Shown: positions 25,977 through 36,049 of the stretch, piece by piece | Position numbering within the stretch: position 1 is the first letter of the stretch | How the letters are laid out: each line of letters starts with the position of its first letter | Assembly (NCBI RefSeq): GCF_024810105.1 | Contig: NZ_JANUDX010000001.1 | Span: forward strand, 897,252 to 961,251 | DNA: 64,000 bases | From: Stenotrophomonas sp. BIGb0135 | GTDB taxonomy: Bacteria; Pseudomonadota; Gammaproteobacteria; Xanthomonadales; Xanthomonadaceae | Direction: 5' to 3' | Program-made: the position numbers and the translations under genes | The notes under the pieces: model-generated | Told to the model about the DNA's origin: nothing | Seen by the model: the letters and a program-made list of their open reading frames with translations, nothing else | Databases searched by the model: none

Positions 25977-26927
25977 TCAGCGCTTGGGCTTGGCGCACCC
26001 GGTGCAGATGCGCTCGACCGCAAAGCCCTTGGACTTCAGCTTTTCCACCACGCCGTCATTGCCCAGCAGGTGCAGCGCGCCCACCACCACCAGCGTGCCG
26101 CCCTGGCCGGGCTGCAGGTACTGCTGCAGCTTGGGCACCCAGGCATCGTTGCGATCGGTGTTGATCCGCTTGTACAGCAGCGGGTACTGGCCGCGCATCT
26201 CCGCGGCCATCGAGGTCCACAGCAGCTTGTCGTCGCCACGGCGCCACGCGTCATGCAGGCGGCGGCCTTCGACGTCGGCCTTCTCGGCCTGGTCCAGCGC
26301 CTCGGCCACCATCTGCTGCTGCTCCTGCATCGACATGCCGGCCAGCACGCCGACCTGCGTGTCGATGTCTTCCAGGCCGGCGGTCGGCTTGCCCGCGGCG
26401 GCCGCGCGACCCATGAAGTGCCGGTCCAGGCCGAGGTTGGGGTCCAGCCCCATCTTGGTGAACTGGCCCAGGGTGATGGTGAGGCCGACGAACCACGGCT
26501 TCATCCCCTGCAACTGGGCCAGCGGCAGCTGGTTGTCGGCCGCATAGGCCTGCAGTTTGGTCCAGGTGGCAGCGTCGAGGTCGCGCTTGAGTTCGGTGCC
26601 ATCGGTGCGCACCGCCGCCTGCACCAGTTTCTGGGCCAACTGCGGGGATTCCATGTCCTGCGGCGACAACTCGAACACCACGCGCCTGGAGGCGGCGAAC
26701 GCCTGGTCGACGTCCGCCGCCAGCGGATAGTCCTGCGCGCGCAGCATGTGGAACGAGCCCAGCAGGTACAACCGGCTGTCGCCGGGGCCGGTCACCTTCC
26801 ACAGCAGCGGCACCGGCGGGCCGGGCTTGGCGGCCGGCGCATCACCGCGCGCCTGCGCCGCACCCATGGCCCCGAGCAGGCCACCGGCGATCAACAACGA
26901 AGACAACACACGTGACAGCATCGACAT
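25977..26927 (-). CDS. TraB/GumN family protein, secreted
   Basis: 316 residues with a signal peptide (LIAGGLLGAMGAAQARG). The TraB/GumN signatures are present: LLGSFHML near residue 60 and VVVGALHLLGNDG near 285, which are the paired Gly/His elements thought to form a metallohydrolase-like active site. A CTGC pair is near the C-terminus. In xanthomonads a member of this family (gumN) sits by the xanthan cluster, but here it follows a DUF1684 lipoprotein gene by three bases, at the end of the nnr-tsaE-amiC-mutL group. Function unproven; periplasmic location inferred. Confidence 0.82.
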   Translation of the reverse strand: MSMLSRVLSSLLIAGGLLGAMGAAQARGDAPAAKPGPPVPLLWKVTGPGDSRLYLLGSFHMLRAQDYPLAADVDQAFAASRRVVFELSPQDMESPQLAQKLVQAAVRTDGTELKRDLDAATWTKLQAYAADNQLPLAQLQGMKPWFVGLTITLGQFTKMGLDPNLGLDRHFMGRAAAAGKPTAGLEDIDTQVGVLAGMSMQEQQQMVAEALDQAEKADVEGRRLHDAWRRGDDKLLWTSMAAEMRGQYPLLYKRINTDRNDAWVPKLQQYLQPGQGGTLVVVGALHLLGNDGVVEKLKSKGFAVERICTGCAKPKR

Positions 26928-26930
26928 GGT

Positions 26931-27866
26931 TCAAGCCTCTCCTTCAGGGGCGTGATAGGCCTGCTCGCCTGCGTCCACGCGCAGGTCCAGGCGGTTTTCC
27001 GGCGGCGACAACGGACAGGTCGCAAACGGGGTGAACGCACACGGCGGATTGTAGGCGTGGTTGAAATCGACCAGCACCTGGCCATTGGCATCCGGCGCAG
27101 CCAGGTCCAGGTAACGCCCGGCCGGGTAGCTGCCATGGCCGCTGGTACGGTCGGCGAAGATGACAAACAGCTCGCGGCCCGGCTCGCCAAGCGCTTCCAG
27201 CCGCCAGGTGCGGCCATCGCGCTCGAACTCCAGCGTGCCCGCATTGGGCATCTGCGTGGTGAGCCCGGTGATGTCCACGATCGGCATCGTCTTGCCGGGC
27301 TCGTGCGGGATGAAACGCGCGCTGATCCGCCACGATGGCCCGCCCGGCCAGTACTGCAGTCCGGCAAAGCTGGCGCGCGTGGGCGCGTCGGCGTGCTTGA
27401 CGCGCAGCGCATAGCGCTCGCCACGATGGATCAGGCTCAACTGGCCCTTGCCGCCATCGAAGCGGATCAGGGTCGGCGTGGCGTCACGATCGCTGAAAAA
27501 GCGGATGCGCCCGGTGACCGGCGCGTCGTCCACGCTCAATGCGACGCCACGCTCAGGCGTGAACCACACGCTGTCGCCCTGGCGCGACACCATGCCCAGC
27601 TTGTCCGGCCCGACCGCCAGGCGGATGCCGCTGCCCGGGCCGCTGCCGATGTAATGGGCCTTGTATTCCAGCCAATGCAGGCCGACCAGGCTGGTCCAGC
27701 CGTCGGCGGCGTGCAGTTCCTGGTAGCGCTGCAGGCGCCACTGCTGTTGTTCGGCGGCAAACGCCGGATCGGCGGCCACCGCGACCGGTGCCGGCGGCGT
27801 GTCCCCACACGCGCCCAATCCCAGCGCCAGCATCGCCGCGCCGAGTCCCCTCGTCCACATCCGCAT
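26931..27866 (-). CDS. DUF1684 lipoprotein
   Basis: 311 residues starting MRMWTRGLGAAMLALG with a lipobox LGAC, so probably membrane-anchored in the periplasm. The body is a DUF1684 domain, recognised by WRLQRYQELHAADGWTSLVG, LEYKAHYIGSG, GSYPAGRYLDLAAPD and the FNHAYNPPCAFTPFATCPLSP signature. A strong AAGGGGGA ribosome site precedes the ATG. It is 11 bases downstream of mutL and 3 bases upstream of the TraB/GumN gene. The biochemical role of DUF1684 is unknown to me. Confidence 0.85.
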   Translation of the reverse strand: MRMWTRGLGAAMLALGLGACGDTPPAPVAVAADPAFAAEQQQWRLQRYQELHAADGWTSLVGLHWLEYKAHYIGSGPGSGIRLAVGPDKLGMVSRQGDSVWFTPERGVALSVDDAPVTGRIRFFSDRDATPTLIRFDGGKGQLSLIHRGERYALRVKHADAPTRASFAGLQYWPGGPSWRISARFIPHEPGKTMPIVDITGLTTQMPNAGTLEFERDGRTWRLEALGEPGRELFVIFADRTSGHGSYPAGRYLDLAAPDANGQVLVDFNHAYNPPCAFTPFATCPLSPPENRLDLRVDAGEQAYHAPEGEA

Positions 27867-27877
27867 TTTTTCCCCCT

Positions 27878-29746
27878 TCAACGTCCGCGCAGGAACCAGC
27901 GGTCGATCTCCGCCAGCGAAAAACGAGCCCAGGTCGGCCGGCCATGGTTGCACTGACCCGAGCGTTCGGTGATTTCCATGTCGCGCAGCAGCGCGTTCAT
28001 TTCCGGCACGGTCAAGCGCCGGTTGGCCCGCACCGCGCCATGGCAGGCCATGGTCGAGAGCAGCTCGTCGCGCGCCGTGGCGATGCGCCGGCTCTGGCCG
28101 TGTTCGCGCAGGTCGGTGAGCACGTCGCGCAGCAGCCCCTCCGGCTCGGCATTGGCCAGCAGCGCCGGAATGCTGCGCACATGCAGCGAGCCAGGGCCGG
28201 AGCGGGTGATCTCGAAGCCCAACGCCACCAACGTGTCAGCCTCGCGCTCGGCGGTATCGGCGTCGCGTTCGCCGACCGCCAGGGTGATCGGCACCAGCAG
28301 CGGCTGCGCATGCAGGCCCATGCCGTCGTGCGCGGTCTTCAGGCGTTCGTAGCCGATCCGCTCATGCGCGGCATGCATGTCGACCACGATCAGGCCTTCG
28401 GCGTTCTCGGCCAGGATATAGATCCCGTGCAGCTGCGCGACCGCATAGCCCAGCGGCGGCACGCCGCTGTCGGCCGCGGTGACCGGCAGGCCGTGCTCGC
28501 TTGGCATCGGTGGCAACCCGGCGGACACGCCGGCACCGGCGGGCGCGGCATACAGCGCGGCATACGCCGAGGGCGCATCGGCCACCTGCAGCCCCAACGG
28601 CGATTGCTGCGGCCGCCACTGCGCGCCGAAGCCGCCGCCCGCCCCGTTGCCGGCCAGGGCGTAAGCGCCTGTCGAGGGGGCATAGCCCGTGCCCGGCGAG
28701 GCCGCAGGCGGCAACCCACCCGCGTCGGCCCCGACCCCGGCCTGGGTCATGCCGGCGCGGGTCTCAGCCAGCGCTTCTTTCAGGGTGCGGTAAACGAAAT
28801 CGTGGATCAGCCGCGAGTCGCGGAAGCGCACTTCGTGCTTGGCCGGATGCACGTTGACGTCGACCCGGGTCGGGTCCAGCTCCAGGAACAGCACGTAGGC
28901 CGGTTGCCGGCCATGGAACAGCACGTCGCCGTACGCCATCTTCACCGCGTGGGCCACGCTGCGGTCGCGCACCGACCGCCCGTTGACGTACAGGTATTGC
29001 TGGTCGGTGCTGGCGCGCGAGTAATGCGGCTGCGCGATCCAGCCATGCAGGCGCAGGCCGGCGCCGCTGTGATCCACGCGCAACGCCTGCGCGGCGAAAT
29101 CCTCGCCGAGGGTTTCACCCAGGCGCGCATCCGAGTACAGGTCGCCGGGCTTGTAACGACGCGACGGCTTGCCGTTGTGCGAGACACGCAGCTCCACGTC
29201 CGGGCGCGCCAATGCCAGCGAGCGCAGCCATTCCTCGATGTGGCCCAGTTCGGTGCGCTCGGCACGCAGGAACTTGCGTCGGGCCGGCACGTTGTAGAAC
29301 AGCTCGCGTACTTCCACGGTGGTGCCCGGCGCATGCGCGCGCGGGGTGACGTCGCCCAGCTTGCCGCCCTCGATCTGCAGCGCCGACCCGTGCGCGTCGC
29401 AGGCGCGGCGCGAGGACAGGGTGAAGCGGCTGACCGAGGCGATCGACGGCAACGCTTCGCCACGAAAACCGAGCGTGGCCACGGCTTCGAGGTCGTCCAG
29501 GCTGGCGATCTTGCTGGTGGCGTGGCGCGACACCGCCAGCGGCAGCTCTTCCGGGGCGATCCCGCCGCCATCGTCACGAATGCGGATCAAGCGCACGCCG
29601 CCCTCTTCCAGGTCGATGTCGACCCGGGTGGCGCCGGCATCCAGTGCGTTTTCCACCAGTTCCTTGACCACCGACGCAGGCCGCTCGACGACTTCGCCGG
29701 CGGCGATCTGGTTGATCAGGATTTCAGGCAGCTGGCGGATGCTCAT
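27878..29746 (-). CDS. mutL: DNA mismatch repair protein MutL
   Basis: 622 residues. The GHKL ATPase half has [34 protein letters not shown] and [13 protein letters not shown] in the first 100 residues. A Pro/Gly-rich linker occupies about 340-430. In the C-terminal half [12 protein letters not shown] fits the DxHAx2Ex4E endonuclease motif, with [12 protein letters not shown] and CNHGRPTW near the end. So this is the latent-endonuclease type of MutL found in organisms without MutH. It follows amiC in the conserved tsaE-amiC-mutL order. Confidence 0.97.
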   Translation of the reverse strand: MSIRQLPEILINQIAAGEVVERPASVVKELVENALDAGATRVDIDLEEGGVRLIRIRDDGGGIAPEELPLAVSRHATSKIASLDDLEAVATLGFRGEALPSIASVSRFTLSSRRACDAHGSALQIEGGKLGDVTPRAHAPGTTVEVRELFYNVPARRKFLRAERTELGHIEEWLRSLALARPDVELRVSHNGKPSRRYKPGDLYSDARLGETLGEDFAAQALRVDHSGAGLRLHGWIAQPHYSRASTDQQYLYVNGRSVRDRSVAHAVKMAYGDVLFHGRQPAYVLFLELDPTRVDVNVHPAKHEVRFRDSRLIHDFVYRTLKEALAETRAGMTQAGVGADAGGLPPAASPGTGYAPSTGAYALAGNGAGGGFGAQWRPQQSPLGLQVADAPSAYAALYAAPAGAGVSAGLPPMPSEHGLPVTAADSGVPPLGYAVAQLHGIYILAENAEGLIVVDMHAAHERIGYERLKTAHDGMGLHAQPLLVPITLAVGERDADTAEREADTLVALGFEITRSGPGSLHVRSIPALLANAEPEGLLRDVLTDLREHGQSRRIATARDELLSTMACHGAVRANRRLTVPEMNALLRDMEITERSGQCNHGRPTWARFSLAEIDRWFLRGR

Positions 29747-29856
29747 GCAGGGCTCCGGACGACGGAGGACGCACGGGCGGAGGCGATGGGAACGTGGGGG
29801 CAGGACTTCATCGGTAGATGATAGCGTAGCGCCGCCCCGTGCCTGGCCGCAGCGCG

Positions 29857-29883
29857 GTAGAGCCGACCGTTGGTCGGCTCTAC
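29857..29883. repeat. Single palindromic SMAG/REP unit
   Basis: GGTAGAGCCGACCGTTGGTC, continuing ggctctac, a perfect self-complementary unit with GTAG heads on both strands, between amiC (stop) and mutL (start). Confidence 0.85.
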
Positions 29884-29890
29884 GGGCGGA

Positions 29891-31483
29891 TTACTTGCTT
29901 CCGCCCGCCACGGTGCCGGCCGCGTCGATCTCGGCTTCGGCGCGGGCGGCGTAAAGCGTGCCCGGCGGCGGCTGGCGGCTGAAGAAGGTGTGCACGCCAT
30001 CGAGTACCGCACCGGCGATCTGGCGCTGGTACGCCGGGTCGATCAGGCGGCGCTCTTCGTCCGGATTGGAGATGAAGGCGGTTTCCACCAGCATCGCCGG
30101 CATGTCCGAGGTGCGCAGCACCGCGAAGTTGGCGCGCTCGATGTTGGGCTTGTGGTTCTTGCCGATCCGCTTCAAGCCACCCAGCACGTGGCCGGCGGCG
30201 TCTTCAGAGGCCTTCATGTAGCCGCTCTGGGCCAGGTCCAGCAGCACGCTGGCCAGGGTCCCTTCGGTCTGCTGCAGGCGCACGCCACCGACCAGGTCGG
30301 CGGCGTTTTCCTTGTCGGCCAACCAGCGCGCGCGCTGCGAGGAGGCGCCCTTGGTGGACAGGACATACACCGACGAACCGGTCGCCGCGCGGTTTTCGGC
30401 GGCATCGGCGTGGATCGAGATGAAGATGTCGGCCTTCGCCGCGCGCGCCTTCTGCGCGCGCATCGGCAGCGGAATGAACACGTCGGTGTCGCGGGTCAGG
30501 TAGGCCTTCAGACCCGGGGTGGCATTGACCTGACGGGCCAGTTCGCGGGCCACGGCCAGGGTGATGTCCTTTTCGCGCTTGCCGGTCGGGCCGACGGCGC
30601 CGGGGTCCTGGCCGCCATGACCGGGATCGATCGCCACCACCAGCGGGCGCATGCCCGCGCGCATCTTGATGCGTGAGGCATCGCTGGGCATGGCCGGGCG
30701 CGGGATCTCGGCCGGCGGGGTCACCACCGGCGCGGGCGTGGGCGCCGACACGACGGCCGCGGTGGCCTGCCCGGCGAGGATCGCGGCCGGGGTGGCCGAG
30801 TTGCTGGCGGCGTTGGCGTTGCCGGCCGCTGCGACGTTGGCGGCCGTCGCCGCGGGCGTCGCCGGGCTGGGCACCGGCGTGGCCGCCGTGGCACTGGCCT
30901 GCTGGCGCACGGAGGCGGTGAGCAGCGCGGTGGCGCGGGCGGCATCGCTGCGCGCCTGCGCCGCATCGGCGGCCGTGGTGGTCGCGGTGGAGGTGGCCGG
31001 TGCCGCGCTCGACGTCGGCGTCGGCACGCTGGCGGGCGGCGCGCTGGCAGGCGGCGCTGACGGCGCGCTGCGGGCCACGCTGGCCGGCGCATCGCCCGGC
31101 CATTCGATCACCAGGCGCGATTCGTCGCCCTGCTTGAGCATCTGCGGGCGGAACGGCGCGACCGATTCGGCCAGGTCGAAAACCACCCGGAACGTGCCGG
31201 GCACCGGCTGGCCGGTGCGCACGGCGGTGACCACGCCCTTGGGCGCGGGCAGCTTGAGATTGCGGACGGCACTGGAGTCGGGGAAATCGACCACCAGGCG
31301 GTTCGGGCCGGCCAGGCTCAAGGTCTTGTAACCGCCACTCCCGGACAGCGCGATTTCGGCGCGGGTGCCGGTGGCACCGGTCTCCAGGCCCACCTGGCGG
31401 ACTTCGCCCGCCCACGCCAAGGCGCTCGCCAGACACAGTCCGACGGCGGCACAGATGGCGGTGAGTGGTTTCCCCATTGGCAT
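29891..31483 (-). CDS. amiC: N-acetylmuramoyl-L-alanine amidase with AMIN domain
   Basis: A 530-residue periplasmic cell-separation amidase. Signal peptide (residues 1-25), AMIN domain (about 27-115, targeting to the septum), a long Ala/Pro/Thr-rich linker (about 120-280), then the Amidase_3 domain with VAIDPGHGGQDPGA (zinc His), KREKDITLAV (zinc Glu), FISIHADA and VETAFISNPDEE (catalytic Glu). The linker is longer than usual. In E. coli the amidase in this tsaE-mutL position is amiB; the name amiC or amiB is a matter of convention. Confidence 0.93.
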   Translation of the reverse strand: MPMGKPLTAICAAVGLCLASALAWAGEVRQVGLETGATGTRAEIALSGSGGYKTLSLAGPNRLVVDFPDSSAVRNLKLPAPKGVVTAVRTGQPVPGTFRVVFDLAESVAPFRPQMLKQGDESRLVIEWPGDAPASVARSAPSAPPASAPPASVPTPTSSAAPATSTATTTAADAAQARSDAARATALLTASVRQQASATAATPVPSPATPAATAANVAAAGNANAASNSATPAAILAGQATAAVVSAPTPAPVVTPPAEIPRPAMPSDASRIKMRAGMRPLVVAIDPGHGGQDPGAVGPTGKREKDITLAVARELARQVNATPGLKAYLTRDTDVFIPLPMRAQKARAAKADIFISIHADAAENRAATGSSVYVLSTKGASSQRARWLADKENAADLVGGVRLQQTEGTLASVLLDLAQSGYMKASEDAAGHVLGGLKRIGKNHKPNIERANFAVLRTSDMPAMLVETAFISNPDEERRLIDPAYQRQIAGAVLDGVHTFFSRQPPPGTLYAARAEAEIDAAGTVAGGSK

Positions 31484-31565
31484 GGGTCAGGATTCAATCA
31501 CCGCGCTGAATGAAATGCAACACCTTTTCCCTTAATAATCCGTAACCTGCCGGTGTTTCCTAGTG

Positions 31566-32048
31566 TCAGCCGACAGAAAGGGCCTGCAAGTCGCCCCCTT
31601 GGGGCAGCCGGGCGAGCCATTCACGACCCGCGTCGCTGGTCGAAGTGAGACGGACGCGACGGCCCTGCCCTTCAATGTCCAGCGCCACGTGCAGGTCGCT
31701 CGGCGGCAATGCGCCCGCGCCGCGCTCGGGCCATTCGACCAGCCACAGCGAGGCGCTGCCCTCGTCCAGGCCCAGGAAATCCAGCTCTTCGGCCTGGCCG
31801 ATTCGGTACAGGTCCAGGTGCCAGGCCTCGTGCCCGTCGTCCAACGGGTACCGCTCCACCAGCGTGTAGGTCGGGCTGCGGATGGCGCCCTGCACGCCGA
31901 GGGCGCGCAGCAGCGCACGCGCCAGCGTGGACTTGCCCGCGCCGAGGTCGCCCTGCAGCTGCATCACCGCCTGCGGCGGACGGGTGGCGGCCAGCCACTG
32001 CCCAAGCAGGTCGGTGTCGTCGCTCTGGGCCAGGAAAAACGTGATCAT
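31566..32048 (-). CDS. tsaE: tRNA threonylcarbamoyladenosine biosynthesis ATPase TsaE
   Basis: The ATPase of the TsaBDE complex for t6A37 in ANN-decoding tRNAs. 160 residues with the P-loop GDLGAGKST (33-41), SPTYTLVERYP and HLDLYRI. The ATG overlaps the stop of nnr (ATGA). Confidence 0.96.
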   Translation of the reverse strand: MITFFLAQSDDTDLLGQWLAATRPPQAVMQLQGDLGAGKSTLARALLRALGVQGAIRSPTYTLVERYPLDDGHEAWHLDLYRIGQAEELDFLGLDEGSASLWLVEWPERGAGALPPSDLHVALDIEGQGRRVRLTSTSDAGREWLARLPQGGDLQALSVG

Positions 32049-33532
32049 GCGATGTCGGGTTCCGGATTGACCAGGCGGCGCAGCGGCACCAGCAGGTCGG
32101 TGGGGAGCAGGCCACGCTGGCCTTGGGCGGCGGCGCTGTCGCCGGCCAGCGCATGCACCAGTGCGCCGGCGCTCGCCGCATCGAAGGCGTCCAGTCCCTG
32201 CGCACGCAGGGCGGCGATGATGCCCGTCAACAGGTCGCCCATGCCACCCACGGCCATGCCCGGGTTGCCCGCCGCGATGACTCGGGGGCGCTGGCCCGGT
32301 GCGGCGACCAGGGTGCCGGCCCCCTTCAGCACGACCACCGCGTGGAAGCGCTCGGCCAGCTGGTGCACAGCGGCGAAACGATCCGCCTGCACCTGCGCCG
32401 TGCTGCAGCCAAGCAGTCGTGAGGCCTCACCCGGGTGCGGGGTGAGGATGGCGCCGTGGACCACCTGCGGCGCGGCGGCCAGCAGGTTCAGGGCATCGGC
32501 ATCGATCACCAGCGGCGTGCCGCTGGCCAGCACCTGCCGCCACAGTTCATGCGCCCAGTCGTCCTGGCCGAGGCCGGGGCCGATGGCGATCACCTTGGCG
32601 CGCGGAAACAGCGCCTGCAGGTCGCCGGCGTTTTCGACCGCGTGCACCATGGCCTCGGGCAGTCGCGCCAGCAACGGCGCCGCGTGGGCGGCCTGGGTGG
32701 CCACGCTGACCAGCCCCGCGCCGGCACGCAAGGCCGCTTCGCTGGCCAGCATCACCGCACCGCCACTACCCTGGTTGCCCCCCACGCACAGCACATGCCC
32801 GGATTCGCCCTTGTGCGTATTGGCGCGCCGCGCCGGCAGCAACGCCGCCAGGCGCGCCTGCGCCCAGACACTGGCTGCAGGCGGCACCTCGGTCAGCGCG
32901 GCATCGGGCACCTGCAGCGGCGCCAGCCGGCGCTCGCCCACGTACTCGAGCGCATCGCCGGTGTACAGGCCGCGGTGCCTCACGATGAACTGCAGGGTGA
33001 GGTGGGCGCGGATGGCCACGCCGGGCACCGCGCCGGTGCCTGCAGCGACGCCGCTGGGCACGTCCAGCGACAGCACCGGCAGCGCAGCGGCGTTGATCGT
33101 CTCGATCAGCGCCTGCGCATCCCCTGCCGGCGCGCGGTTCAGGCCCAGTCCGTAGAGCGCGTCGACGACGACATCGGCTGCCGGCAGCGCGCCGCTGAAG
33201 CACGCCTCTTCGCCGCCGGCATCCCGCCACGCCTGCAGCGCGGCCTGCGCCAGCGGGGTGGCGGCGCCGTCGCCGGCCAGCCGCAGCACCTGCACATGAC
33301 GCCCGGCCTGGCGCGCCAGCCGGGCCAGCACGTAGCCGTCGCCGCCATTGTTGCCGGGCCCGGCCACCACGCAGATGCGCCGGGCCTGCGGCCAGCGTTC
33401 CAGCAGGCACTGCCAGGCAGCCTGGCCGGCCTGCTCCATCAGGCTCGCCCCGCCGTCGCCCAGCCGTGCGCTGGCCTGCGCGTCGATCCGGCGCGCGGCG
33501 GCTACATCGAACAGTTCAGCAAGCTCAGGCAT
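32045..33532 (-). CDS. nnr: Bifunctional NAD(P)H-hydrate epimerase/dehydratase
   Basis: Repairs damaged NAD(P)H hydrates. 495 residues. The N-terminal YjeF epimerase domain (1 to about 205) has VVAGPGNNGGDGYVLAR and LDVPSGVAAGTG. The C-terminal dehydratase domain has the HKGESGHVLCVGGNQGSGGAV phosphate-binding stretch and GNPGMAVGGMGDLLTG nucleotide motif. It is the first gene of the leftward nnr-tsaE-amiC-mutL operon, a gene order shared with enterobacteria, and is divergent from queG with 23 bases between the two starts. Confidence 0.96.
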   Translation of the reverse strand: MPELAELFDVAAARRIDAQASARLGDGGASLMEQAGQAAWQCLLERWPQARRICVVAGPGNNGGDGYVLARLARQAGRHVQVLRLAGDGAATPLAQAALQAWRDAGGEEACFSGALPAADVVVDALYGLGLNRAPAGDAQALIETINAAALPVLSLDVPSGVAAGTGAVPGVAIRAHLTLQFIVRHRGLYTGDALEYVGERRLAPLQVPDAALTEVPPAASVWAQARLAALLPARRANTHKGESGHVLCVGGNQGSGGAVMLASEAALRAGAGLVSVATQAAHAAPLLARLPEAMVHAVENAGDLQALFPRAKVIAIGPGLGQDDWAHELWRQVLASGTPLVIDADALNLLAAAPQVVHGAILTPHPGEASRLLGCSTAQVQADRFAAVHQLAERFHAVVVLKGAGTLVAAPGQRPRVIAAGNPGMAVGGMGDLLTGIIAALRAQGLDAFDAASAGALVHALAGDSAAAQGQRGLLPTDLLVPLRRLVNPEPDIA

Positions 33533-33555
33533 GCCGGGATTCTATACTTGTCGCC

Positions 33556-34644
33556 ATGTCTGCTGTTCCGCTCCCCGCCCCCGTCGACCTGGCCCGCGCC
33601 GCCCAGCGCGTGCGCGAGATCGCGCGCGTGCACGGCTTCCAGCGCTGCGGCGTGTCCGGCATCGACCTGGGCGAGGACGAAGCGCACCTGGCCGATTGGC
33701 TGGGCAAGGGCCTGTACGGCACGATGGAGTGGATGGCGCGGCACGGCACGATGCGCGCGCGCCCGGCCGAACTGCTGCCTGGCACGGTGCGGGTGATCTC
33801 GGTGGGCATGGACTACGGCCACAAGGACGATGCCCAGGCCTGGGACACGCTGCACGATGGCGACCGTGCCTACGTGGCGCGCTATGCGCTGGGCCGCGAT
33901 TACCACAAGCTGATGCGCAACCGCCTGCAGAAGTTCGCCGATGCGATCGCCGCGGAGATCGGCGCCTTCGGCTACCGCGTCTTCGTCGATTCGGCGCCGG
34001 TGCTGGAGCGCGCGCTGGCCCGCAATGCCGGGCTCGGGTGGATCGGCAAGCACACTTGCCTGATCGACCGCCAGGGCGGCTCGTGGTTCTTCCTGGGCGA
34101 GATCTACATCGACCTGCCGCTGCCGGTGGACACCCCGGCCACGGCGCACTGCGGCACCTGCACGCGCTGCATCGACGTCTGCCCGACCCAGGCCATCATC
34201 GCGCCGCAGCGGCTGGATGCGCGGCGCTGCATCTCCTACCTGACCATCGAGCACGATGGCCCGATCCCCGAAGCGATGCGACCGTTGATGGGCAACCGCA
34301 TCTACGGCTGCGACGACTGCCAGCTGGTGTGCCCTTGGAACAAGTTCGCCCGGCGTACCGACGAGCCGGATTTCCGTGCACGCAACGACCTGGACACCGC
34401 GTCGCTGGCGCAGCTGTTCGCGTGGGAGGAAGACGAATTCCTGCGCCGCACCGAAGGCAGCCCGATCCGGCGCAGCGGGCACGAGCGCTGGTTGCGCAAC
34501 ATCGCCGTGGCGCTGGGCAATGCCCCCACCCACGCCGACACCCTGGCCGCGCTGCACGCGCGCCGCGAGCACGCCTCGCCGATCGTGCGCGAACATGTGC
34601 AGTGGGCGCTGCAGCAACACGCCGCGCGCGACCCGCGGCCGTGA
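33556..34644 (+). CDS. queG: Epoxyqueuosine reductase
   Basis: Last step of queuosine synthesis in tRNA, a cobalamin- and iron-sulfur-dependent reductase. 362 residues from MSAVPLPAPVDLARA. The two 4Fe-4S motifs are CGTCTRCIDVCPTQAI and CDDCQLVCPWN. YGTMEWMARH and RNAGLGWIGKHTCLI are family signatures. An in-frame upstream extension overlaps nnr on the other strand and is rejected. Forms the classic queG/nnr divergent pair. Confidence 0.96.
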   Translation: MSAVPLPAPVDLARAAQRVREIARVHGFQRCGVSGIDLGEDEAHLADWLGKGLYGTMEWMARHGTMRARPAELLPGTVRVISVGMDYGHKDDAQAWDTLHDGDRAYVARYALGRDYHKLMRNRLQKFADAIAAEIGAFGYRVFVDSAPVLERALARNAGLGWIGKHTCLIDRQGGSWFFLGEIYIDLPLPVDTPATAHCGTCTRCIDVCPTQAIIAPQRLDARRCISYLTIEHDGPIPEAMRPLMGNRIYGCDDCQLVCPWNKFARRTDEPDFRARNDLDTASLAQLFAWEEDEFLRRTEGSPIRRSGHERWLRNIAVALGNAPTHADTLAALHARREHASPIVREHVQWALQQHAARDPRP

Positions 34645-34689
34645 CGCGTATGCGACCATGGGCGCCCGTTCGTACCGTTTGACCCGCCC

Positions 34690-36030
34690 ATGGACCGCAG
34701 CGCGCAGATCCTCACGCCCAGCCAGCTCAACATCCTGGCCCGCGACCTGCTGGAAGGCGCCTTCCCGCTGATCTGGGTGGAGGCCGAACTGGGCAGCGTC
34801 ACCCGCCCCGCGTCGGGCCACATGTATTTCACCCTGAAGGACGCGCGCGCGCAGATCCGCGCGGCGCTGTTCAAGCCCAAGAGCCAGTGGCTGAAGTTCG
34901 TCCCGCGCGACGGCATGCGCGTACTCGCGCGTGGCCGCCTGACCCTGTACGAAGCGCGTGGCGAGTACCAGCTGGTGCTGGACCACATGGAGGAAGCCGG
35001 CGAAGGCGCGCTGCGCCGCGCCTATGAGCAGCTCAAGGCGCGGCTGGAGGCAGAGGGCCTGTTCGCGGCCGAGCGCAAGCGCGCGCTGCCCACCCACGTA
35101 CGCCGCCTGGCCGTCATCACCTCGCCCACCGGCGCGGCCGTGCGCGACGTGCTCAGCGTGCTGGCGCGCCGCTTCCCGCTGCTCGAGGTGGACCTGCTGC
35201 CGAGCCTGGTGCAGGGCGACAACGCCGCCGCGCAGATCACCGCGCTGCTGCGGGCTGCCGATGCCAGCGGGCGCTACGACGTGATCCTGCTGACCCGCGG
35301 CGGTGGCTCGCTGGAAGACCTGTGGGCCTTCAACGATGAGCACCTCGCCCGCGCCATCGCCGCCAGCCAGACCCCGGTGGTGTCGGCGGTGGGCCACGAA
35401 ACCGACTTCAGCCTGGCCGACTTCGCCGCCGACCTGCGCGCGCCTACCCCGTCGGTGGCCGCCGAGCTGCTGGTGCCCGACAAGCGCGACCTGCAGCTGC
35501 ACGTGCGCCGGTTGGCGGCGCGGATGGTGCAGCTGCAACGGCATGGCCTGGGCCAGGCGATGCAGCGCGCCGACCGGGCGTTGCTGCGCTTGAACGCACA
35601 AGGCCCGCAGGCGCGCCTGCAACTGCTGCAACGCCGCCAGCAGGACCTGGCGCGGCGCTTGGCCAGCGTGTGGCGGCAGCAACAGGAACGCCGCCAGGCG
35701 CAGCTGCGGCATGCCGCCGTGGTGCTGCGCAACGGGCATCCGCAGCGTCGCCTGGACGCCCTGCGCGAGCGCCTGCAGCGCCTGCAGCCGCGCGCCGCGG
35801 CGGCGATCGACCGCCAGCTTCAGCGCGACCAATTGCGCCTGCGCGGCCTGGCCCGTTCGATGGAAGCGGTCAGCCCGTTGGCCACCGTGGCGCGCGGTTA
35901 CAGCATCCTTACCCGCGAGGACGATGGCAGCCTGGTGCGGTCACCGTTGCAGGTGCGCCCCGGCGACGCGCTGAAGGCACGCGTGCAGGACGGGGTGATC
36001 GACGTCGTGGTCAAGGAACCGGCGCGCTGA
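34690..36030 (+). CDS. xseA: Exodeoxyribonuclease VII large subunit
   Basis: 446 residues. N-terminal OB fold ([20 protein letters not shown]), catalytic domain with [30 protein letters not shown] and [12 protein letters not shown], then a long Arg/Gln-rich coiled-coil region (about 270-390), ending with the ARGYSIL(T)-type tail. The small subunit xseB is not adjacent. Degrades single-stranded DNA into oligonucleotides in repair. Confidence 0.96.
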   Translation: MDRSAQILTPSQLNILARDLLEGAFPLIWVEAELGSVTRPASGHMYFTLKDARAQIRAALFKPKSQWLKFVPRDGMRVLARGRLTLYEARGEYQLVLDHMEEAGEGALRRAYEQLKARLEAEGLFAAERKRALPTHVRRLAVITSPTGAAVRDVLSVLARRFPLLEVDLLPSLVQGDNAAAQITALLRAADASGRYDVILLTRGGGSLEDLWAFNDEHLARAIAASQTPVVSAVGHETDFSLADFAADLRAPTPSVAAELLVPDKRDLQLHVRRLAARMVQLQRHGLGQAMQRADRALLRLNAQGPQARLQLLQRRQQDLARRLASVWRQQQERRQAQLRHAAVVLRNGHPQRRLDALRERLQRLQPRAAAAIDRQLQRDQLRLRGLARSMEAVSPLATVARGYSILTREDDGSLVRSPLQVRPGDALKARVQDGVIDVVVKEPAR

Positions 36031-36049
36031 CCACGAACGCCGGCCAGGA